64,000 nucleotides of DNA from Anodontia alba. Its lineage: Eukaryota > Mollusca > Bivalvia > Lucinida > Lucinidae. The translations under genes and the position numbers were made by a program. Below, in pieces: positions 56,870 through 64,000 of this stretch. Location: contig OZ024826.1 of NCBI GenBank assembly GCA_964016985.1, positions 62,874,910-62,938,909 on the forward strand, read 5' to 3'. Position 1 is the first letter of the stretch. Each line of letters starts with the position of its first letter. The notes below the pieces were generated by a model. That model did no database searches, had not been told where the DNA came from, and worked only from the letters and a program-made list of their open reading frames with translations.

Positions 56870-57480
56870 TTGTGCCTACATTTATCAATGGATTTTAACA
56901 TAACTTTACATAAATGTTCGGTACAATAATATCAGCTTGCTGGGTTTAAGGTCAAGGTAAGTGGTTATTTTTAGGAAAAAAAACTTTGTCATCACTCTTG
57001 CACCTGCATTTTATCAATGGATTTTAATATAATTTCACACAATTGTTGGATATTACAATATCTCGAGCAAGTGCAACGTTCAGATTGCTGGGCTCAAGGT
57101 TAAGGTAACTGTGATTATTTTTAGAAAAAACTTTGTCATCGCTCTAGTGCCTATTTATCGGTGGCTTTTAATATAACCACATAAATGTTGGGTATGATAA
57201 TATCTCGAGCAAGTTCAACTTTCAGATTGCTGGGCTCAAGGTAACTGTGGCTATTTTTTTTAGAAAAAACTTTGTCATTGCTCTAGCCCCTGCATTTATC
57301 AATGGATTTTAATATATATATATCTTCACATATTTTTGAGTATGATAATATCTCCAGCAAGTTTGACTTTTAGGGTCCTAGGTTCAAGGTCAGGGTTGAC
57401 ATAACTGAAATATTTTCTATTATGTGAGATCTAATCCCTCTCAACCTGAAAATCTGAATGTTTACAATACTGTACTTTAA
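56870..57480 (+). repeat. Second copy of the 33.3-35.3 kb monomer family
   Basis: Four units contain CATTTATCAATGGATTTTAA, GATAATATCTCGAGCAAGTT, CAACTTTCAGATTGCTGGG and CTGTGGCTATTTTTAG. No head or tail is visible. Confidence 0.6.
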
Positions 57481-58277
57481 TGTCAAGTTCATATATGACC
57501 TTTACATTAAGGTCACAGGCTTTTTGTTTCTTCATTCATGTCATGAAATTCTCCAGTTCAATGTTTGCCCACACCAAGTAGTCTTGTGCAAGGGGATTTG
57601 TATCACCTGCGATGCCTTGTTATCATTATAATATTTTTCTCTCATTTCTAAACTTAGAAGGCATTTCTTGGCGATGACTTATATGACAAATGCATGCTAC
57701 ATAATAATGGCATACTCCACATTGACACACTTGGAGACTAGCTAACGATTTTAACTTGTTGTAAATGTGAACATCACAGACCCTGATCAGTCTGTACACC
57801 AGCGAGTCTGATCGGGGTTTATATTTTCTCTTAGCATCTGCTGTAATGCACAGACACCATAAGAAATTAGCAAATGCTGGACAGTCTGTATATTAGCTGC
57901 TGATCTGGTCATGCATATGCAAATGTGTAATAAGGTAATCAACTGGTATTCTTCATGCCTAAGTTAATTCCGTCACTGAGATCATGAACACCTGCACCAT
58001 ATTTTATATAATTAGCAGTGACAAGCAACATGATATCTAATCACTTTTGTGAGACAACCTCTTCATCAAAATCTTTGATCCTGTCCACCAGATACAATTT
58101 CTAAGAACTGAAGGATCATCAGGTTTCACAGATGCACTGATACACTCTTGTGTGCTGTTCGCATATGCATTTTCATTTGTTGCAGCATGAAGAAACTGTG
58201 TGACCGTAAAGATGTCGCGAAACATCATGGCAGGAACCCACTTTATGAAAAACATGATCTTATTATCATGTTTGTTA
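57481..58277. other. Intron stretch with one small palindrome
   Basis: AGACCCTGATCAGTCTGTAC and GCGAGTCTGATCGGGGTTTA at 57778-57825 form a palindrome like those at 3906 and 32056. The rest is unassigned. Confidence 0.4.
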
Positions 58278-58780
58278 GCTCACCTGAGCCGAAGGCTCAG
58301 GATGATCTGTCGTGATCACTCTTTGTTTGTCATCCATCTGTCGTCCATCTGTCCATCGTCCACACCTTTGAACAACTTCTCCTCTGAAACCACTAGGCCA
58401 CTTTTCTTCAAATTTCTCCTGGAGCCTTCTGTTAAAGTGGGATTGAAAACACTTGAACTCTTCTTCTCCAGAACCAAGAAAGCTTCAAGACTGAATACTG
58501 GTATATAGCATCAGGCACTCAAGGTCTACCAAGTTGCTCAAATGACGACCCTAGGATGACATTTGACCGTTTTACGGCAAGGTCAAATTTGGGTCCCTAT
58601 GCATTTGTATGTGGAAAATATTGAAAATTCCATTTCTCAAATTGTATTAAAGACCAAAGGCTGAAACTTACAATGTATGATCAAAGTAGCAAACCCTTAC
58701 AGTTACAATCAAAATTTTGTCTCACAGGGTTATCTGCCCATGCCCCTGGGCTATATACATGTATAAAATCTTGTAATCTT

Positions 58781-59124
58781 CAGTGCTCCAGCTAGCTCTA
58801 TATGGAGGGATTGGCCACCCCTCTTGCCTTCTCCTGCCGCCCCTCTGCCCTTCTAAAGCTGCCCTCTGTCTTATTTCAACTCCAGACATAAAACCCTACA
58901 TTTTGGTGAAACTTTCATAAAAATCGGACCAAAATTAAAAAAATGTTATCAATGCTTAAAGGTCAGTTTTATCTGTACTTTATTTTTGAGATATTTATTA
59001 TGGAATGGCATTATATTTTGTAACAAGTACATTACATGACACATGGTGCCCTCATTCTTGTATGACCACACAAAAAGTTCCCTACCTGGCACCCCTCTGA
59101 CCTCCAATCCTAGCTGGAGCACTG
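58781..59124. mobile_element. hAT-like MITE, 344 bp, copy 1
   Basis: Perfect 15-bp inverted ends CAGTGCTCCAGCTAG. Flanks share ATCTT (58776-58780 and 59125-59129), shorter than the 8 bp expected of hAT elements. The interior is rich in CCCCTCTGCCC-type sequence and has no ORF. Confidence 0.65.
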
Positions 59125-59601
59125 ATCTTTAAACGTCTTCTCTAAAACAGCTTGACCAAATTTCACCAGATATCACATTGGGCCTTCTGCCAAGGCGTAT
59201 TATCAGTTTGTTCAAACCATTCTTCATGATTAAACAAGATGGCCACCATGCCCATATATGGTGAAAAACACTTAAAAATCTTCTTCTCCAGAACCAACAA
59301 AGTTTCAAGGCTGAATCTTGTTACAGAGCATTGGGAACTCAAAATTTTCCAAATTTGTTCAAATGATGACCCTAGGTTGACATTTGACCTTTTTACGGCA
59401 CGGTCAAATTTGCGTCACTATGCATTGGTATGGGGAAAATATAGAAAATTCAGTTTCTCAAAATGTATTAAAGACTAATGGCTGAAACTTACAATGTATG
59501 ATCAAAGTAGCAAACCCTTACAGTTACAATCAAAATTTTGTCTCACAGGGTTATCTGCCCATGCCCCTGGGCTATATACATATATAAAATCTTGTAATCT
59601 T

Positions 59602-59945
59602 CAGTGCTCCAGCTAGCTCTATATGGAGGGATGGGCCACCCCTCTTGCCCTCTCCTGCCGCCCCTCTGCCCTTCTAAAGCTGCCCTCTGTCTTATTTCAA
59701 CTTCAGACATAAAACACTACATTTTGGTGAAACTTTCATGAAAATCGGACCAAAATTAAAAAAATGTTATCAATGTTTAAAGATCAGTTTTATCTGTACT
59801 TTATTTTTGAGATATTTATTATGGAATGGCATTATATTTTGTAACAAGTACATTACATGACACATGGTGCCCTCATTCTTGTATGACCACACAAAAAGTT
59901 CCCTACCTGGCACCCCTCTGACCTCCAATCCTAGCTGGAGTACTT
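59602..59945. mobile_element. hAT-like MITE, 344 bp, copy 2
   Basis: Same length and sequence as 58781-59124, with the right end decayed to CTAGCTGGAGTACTT. It sits at the equivalent point of the 830-bp duplication, so it was copied with the flank and did not insert separately. Confidence 0.65.
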
Positions 59946-60655
59946 ATCTTTAACGTCTTCTTCTCTAAAACAGCTTGACCAAATTTCACCAGATATCACA
60001 TTGGGCCTTCTGCCAAGGCGTATTATCAGTTTGTTCAAACCATTCTTCATGATTAAACAAGCTGGCCACCATGCCCATATATGGCGAAAAACACTTAAAA
60101 ATCTTCTTCTCCAGAACCAACAAAGTTTCAAGGCTGAATCTTGTTACAGAGCATTGGGAACTCAAAATTTTCCAAATTTGTTCAAATGATGACCCTAGGT
60201 TGACATTTGACCTTTTTACGGCACGGTCAAATTTGCGTCCCTATGCATTGGTATGGGGAAAATATAGAAAATTCAGTTTCTCAAAATGTATTAAAGACTA
60301 ATGGCTGAAACTTACAATGTATGATCAAAGTAGCAAACCCTCTCAGTTACAATCAAATTTTTGTCCTCCAGGTTTATCTGCCCATGCCCCTGGGCTATAT
60401 ACATGTGTAAAATCTCATGATCTTCCTACAACACCAAACAGCAAACAAATTATTTTTAAGGATGGCCACAGTGCTGCCAACATTTTAAAAGAAAGAAGGA
60501 AATACAAATATAAAAGCAATAAATTAGTAAATAACCAAAACCATGTGAAAATAAATATGATGGGCAATGATCCATAACCAAAATCCTGCCCCTAACATCA
60601 AAAGGGAAATAAGTAAAGGTATCCAGCCATACATTATTCATAGAACAACAAGATT

Positions 60656-60862
60656 CCTATTTGGTCTGACCAGTTTAGCCAGATCCAGAATCTGCCTAGC
60701 AAAATAGGAATTCTTATTTGGACTACACAGAGTTTAGCCAGATCCGGAATCTGGTTAAACTAAATATTAATTTAGCCAGATCTGAAATCTGTCTTGGCCA
60801 AATAAGAATTCCTATTTGGCCTAGCCAGATTCCGGATCTGGCTAAATTCCTGTTTGGACTAC
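60656..60862. repeat. Nested inverted repeats, TTTAGCCAGATCC family
   Basis: TTTAGCCAGATCCRGAATCT occurs at about 60673, 60730 and, varied, 60775, and its inverse CCAGATTCCGGATCTGGCTA at about 60825. CCAAATAAGAATTCCTATTT also appears in both orientations. Many alternative hairpins can form. Confidence 0.7.
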
Positions 60863-60863
60863 G

Positions 60864-60881
60864 ACATATATATATATATAA
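60864..60881. repeat. (TA)n microsatellite
   Basis: A run of about eight TA units follows the nested inverted repeat. Confidence 0.8.
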
Positions 60882-62426
60882 CCATTTTATGGCTACCCAT
60901 GTAATCTGGAGCTTATTTGTTTGAACTTGACCCAGTGGTACAAAGTATTGTATTGCTCAACAGCATTAAGTTTACATGGCATTCAATATTGCAACATTAT
61001 GTTAAAGTTGCAACATGAGAAATATATACCTTGTGTCATATGCACCCAGTAGACACTCAGGTTAGCCTACTCAGTCTGATATGAGGAGTCTTCATTTGGC
61101 ACTTTGTACATTGATAAGACTGTGCAGGCTGTACAAGTCTTTACTGTGTGGAAGGGCATTATTTCCTGTTGTGGCTCAGTTTGTTTAAATCATTTTTCTT
61201 AATTCTAAAGTTGTAATTGTGAAATGTCGGCCTTTTCATCCTGAGAAAAGTAACCAAACTATTTTACACTTTTGGTCTCTTGTTGGAAATCTTTTTTTCA
61301 AAAATAACTTGTAAATTCCTTACACCGGGATTTTCCTACACATATTTGTGCTTTGGGCCATGGAAACTGGAAAATTGATGCATAAATCTGCCATATTGGC
61401 AATATTGGGTTAATGTTATAAATAAGTAATTTAAAGTTTATATGTTTAAGGCTTCATTGCTTCAAAGAAAAAACATATGAGGCTAAGTCCCTCTACTCAA
61501 AAGTTTACTCTAACCTAACGAAGCATCAAACTATACAAAACTCATTAGAGATTGTATTTTTAGTGAACATTGGTACACCAGGAATCGGGAATTTTTATGG
61601 CATTTTGGGGATTTTTGGTTCCAATTTTGAAAAAAAAAAAAAATACTATTTTTGCCTTTGGAAAGGGTTCTCTATTCAGCCCCATATTAGGGCCAGGAAA
61701 AATTCCGGATTACACTTCAGTGTACACTAGTTTTTTTTTAATGTATGCAAGAAAATCAATTTAGTATTCCTCAAGCTCAAACTCTTAACTTAATATGTAC
61801 ACAAAGTCAAACTCTTAACTTAATCTGTACACAGCTCCAGATAAGAGGGCTATCCTAATAGATATATTTCTTATTTCTCTACTAAAACATAATGAGGCAC
61901 TTCTAATGATTACCATAACATAAGAGAGGTAAGAAAATATCAATAAAAAGTGCCTTATCAAGAGCTATGTATATAGTGTGATAACTGATAAGTCTGATTT
62001 CTTAGACAGCAACATTCAGATGGACTGAGATACAAGCATTCTTTGTTGTTTTCTGTGGATGTAGAAGATTTACAAGTATATGTTTTCATATTTTAGTCTG
62101 TCATACATGCTTATTTACAAAGCTGCAAAACTGATCTTATTAATAGAAAAAAAAATCTAAAGGTATACTGGTATAGACTTTTTTTTCAAAGCTGATCATG
62201 TCATTTCATTTCAAAAACTCACATTCATATTAAATGCAGATGAAACTGAAATATGCAGAAGTTGAAAACATCCATCCATTAAATAAAGAGTTAATCAACT
62301 AAAGGCACTGTTGATATGAATCACATAAAAAATTGGAGTGTATAGACTCTTGTGATTTGTAGTGATACTAAAGGGCATACTTATGGAAGTAAGATCGCTT
62401 TCAAGTTTTTATTTCCTCTCTCCTAG
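60882..62426. other. Intron stretch before the last visible exon
   Basis: A direct repeat (CAAACTCTTAACTTAATMTG) lies at about 61786 and 61808. A possible small MITE runs from AGCTCCAGATAAG (61833) to CTTATCAAGAGCT (ends 61966). AGCTCCAGATAAG also occurs at 31986. No splice-flanked exon is seen. Confidence 0.4.
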
Positions 62427-62540
62427 ATGCCTCGGTAGATCATGGTGCTGCACTTTTCTTGAAACTAGTAGCAGATGGCATGTCGGCGTCTCCTAAAGTA
62501 GTACATAGCACACCCAGGGCAGGCAAACCTCAAACAAACG
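62427..62540 (+). CDS. NuMA-like gene, exon E (3' end uncertain)
   Basis: The acceptor CTCTCTCCTAG precedes. The phase matches exon D (G + AT = Asp). It reads D-ASVDHGAALFLKLVADGMSA then SPKVVHSTPRAGKPQTN. The change from helical sequence to Ser-Pro and Thr-Pro sites is like the linker after the NuMA globular head. The donor is not certain: GTAGAC at 62541 is weak and GTAGTA at about 62498 is another choice. If neither is used, the frame stops at TAA 62558-62560. Because phases are 1/1 across the 30-kb intron, extra phase-1 exons between D and E cannot be excluded. Confidence 0.6.
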
Positions 62541-62609
62541 GTAGACTCTGTTTTATTTAAGAAGACTGGATACACTTTCATGGGGAGGCAACTCTCACAA
62601 ATTTGTTTT

Positions 62610-62720
62610 CCCTCCCTTTGGAAAAGTGGTCTACTCTGAAAGGAATATGCTCCCCGTGGGAGCAATTTTTCTCTTTGTAGAGTAGACCCCTTTCCAGAAG
62701 GGGATAGCTGTGCAGGAAAG
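62610..62720. repeat. Foldback mini-element
   Basis: CCCTTTGGAAAAGTGGTCTA with CTCTGAAAGG faces AGAGTAGACCCCTTTCCAGA, around a GCTCCCCGTGGGAGC hairpin. It is related to 1795-1892. Confidence 0.6.
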
Positions 62721-62784
62721 CAAACAGGAAAAGACAGAAGTTGTCTGAGAGAAGCAGCAGAAAATCTACCTGGTGTATCCAGTC

Positions 62785-63000
62785 CCATTAACCTTTACCA
62801 CTCGCTGGGCAAATTTAGCCGATGACAAATTAATATATTTCTTATTTTTCCCAGAAAACAGGATTTGACTTTGCATGCACATTGTTTCCATTGGAAACAA
62901 CGTGCATGGAATGCCAAATCCTTTTTTCTGGTAAAAATGAGTAAAATATTTCAAAATGTTGTCTGCTGATAATTTTACCCTGAGTGCTAAGTGTTAAAGC
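62785..63000. repeat. Foldback MITE, best-preserved copy 5
   Basis: The left end has TTAACCTTTACCACTCGCTG, then GCAAATTTAGCCGATGAC. The right end has GTTGTCTGCTGATAATTTTA and CCCTGAGTGCTAAGTGTTAA. The inner arms AGGATTTGACTTTGCATGCA and GCATGGAATGCCAAATCCTT surround a CATTGTTTCCATTGGAAACA hairpin. Ends are shared with copies at 4850, 8578, 9975 and 32463. Confidence 0.7.
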
Positions 63001-64000
63001 ATCATTTCTCTTACTATCATTATCATGATCATTTAACTCTGTCATCAACTCTGTCATCATCACACTATAGAGAAAATGTGTACCATGTTAACTCTTAGTA
63101 TTTAGACGGACAAGCGTGAGCAAATTGTGTAGAATGCAACATCTTATCAGAGTTTTTAGACATCAGGATATAGTAAAATGGACCTCAAGTTTTAAGACAT
63201 GTAGCACAGTCATCCAGCTGAAACCGTGTAGACTTTTTAACCAATGGTGTAGAGTGGTTCAAGATGGCAGAATATTTGACATTGGAAACATGAGTGGATT
63301 TTCATTTATAATCTACCCTGTAAATAGTGATTTTCAAACCACAGTATTTGCATGGAGATGTTTGTAAAATATTTTATTTCTTGGTTTTAATATTCATTTG
63401 ACCAGTTTCGTTGCGTTGACATTAAAATAATGCTGATAATGAAAACAAAACAAAATTACCAAAATGAATCGAGCAATGGCATGTATTTTAAGTCATTGTG
63501 ACTTATACTTCGCAGTAAATCAACTTTTTACTTATAAATGAGCGACGAAACATACAGTCTCCTGTCCCTAACCTCATCTCACCCTAACTGTTTGTCTGGG
63601 AGCAGATATTAAGATTTATAAAAAATGGAAGGGCAACCGTGTAGATCACAATGAATTTTGGGTGTTAACAGTGTAGATGTGATTAAGTTTCAGCGATTTC
63701 CATACGGTGTAGATCTCAATTTTGTTAACCGGTAGACACAAATTAACTTTTAAGAATAGTAAGTCCTAATGATTGCATCAAAGGCTTATAATAGGCTAAT
63801 GATAATAATAATAATAATAATTGATTAGCCTGTCATATTTCATCAATTTCTGTAATCTTCTCATTAAACCATGTGTTGTACCATAAGCTGGCTTACCCCG
63901 CTACAATACATATTAACAGATGACTCCTAATGATATACAATGTAGCATGTAACCATTTTGTAATGCTTATCATAAATATCATACACACAATCGCTCAGTC
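63001..64000. other. Intron-like stretch to the window end
   Basis: GTGTAGA recurs between 63225 and 63715 (for example CCGTGTAGAC, GGTGTAGAGT, CCGTGTAGAT, CGGTGTAGAT), which may be a decayed repeat. An (AAT)n run lies at about 63802-63822. No exon with good splice signals is recognised. Confidence 0.4.

Larger units (their letters stand above)
58278..60420 (+). repeat. GCTCACCTGAGC-headed element with an 830-bp tandem duplication
   Basis: The head AGCTCACCTGAGCCGAAGGC is followed by GTCATCCATCTGTCGTCCAT. Monomers contain CTTCTTCTCCAGAACCAACA, AAGTTTCAAGGCTGAATCTT, CAAATGATGACCCTAGGTTG and ACATTTGACCTTTTTACGGC. A block of about 830 bp including an inserted MITE is tandemly duplicated (58781 and 59602 are equivalent). 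No closing tail is found. Confidence 0.65.

Noticed and set aside
63116..63367. 83-codon frame near the window end
   Set aside because: No splice signals that fit the gene's phase, no recognisable motif, and it overlaps recurrent GTGTAGA words.

Overview
The window looks like intron-rich, AT-rich genomic DNA from a bivalve mollusc, probably a clam-like heterodont. The evidence is tRNA-derived SINEs, two decayed mariner transposons, many inverted-repeat mini-elements, and long arrays of 100-190 bp monomers carrying (GTCC)n and AAGGTCA motifs. I cannot name the species. There are no operons, CRISPR arrays, rRNA genes or functional tRNA genes.

One host gene can be followed on the + strand. Five exons (14660-14742, 19461-19540, 24256-24356, 32219-32405, 62427-about 62540) have acceptor/donor signals and compatible phases at every junction. 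Joined, they encode a Hook-type domain followed by the start of a Ser/Pro/Lys-rich region. The order of segments best resembles the N-terminus of NuMA, the dynein-binding spindle-pole protein. The first coding exon and the long C-terminal part are not seen. Only about 0.9% of the window is recognisable host coding sequence. One isolated exon-like stretch on the minus strand (2979-3102) may belong to another gene.

The rest is mostly transposon and repeat material inside the introns. From left to right: 1-14.6 kb holds SINEs, small inverted-repeat elements, a tandem array at 11.3 kb and a broken mariner (12589-13929). 14.7-24.2 kb holds AAGGTCA-rich arrays, hairpins, SINEs and a composite element split by a piggyBac-like and a hAT-like insertion. 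25.2-26.3 kb holds a LINE 3' end. 27.5-31.7 kb holds further arrays, one split by a second mariner (29336-30562). 33.3-38.1 kb holds arrays, one split by a pogo-like element. 38.8-41.8 kb is a 3 kb foldback whose left arm carries an intact 265-codon gag-like ORF. 42.1-56.3 kb is a 190-bp-monomer array holding three copies of a second element built from about 166-bp monomers; a 3,670-bp segment of it is tandemly repeated. 56.3-64 kb holds more arrays, small elements and the last exon.

The most unusual pattern is that several repeat elements share the same head (a GCTCACCTG hairpin, then GTC/GTCC repeats) and the same tail (CAGGTGAGC, then a hairpin of the form GGACCATCATGGTCC, then CTTGTTT), yet carry unrelated monomers between them. 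This would fit Helentron-associated (HINE-like) non-autonomous elements that exchange their tandem cargo.
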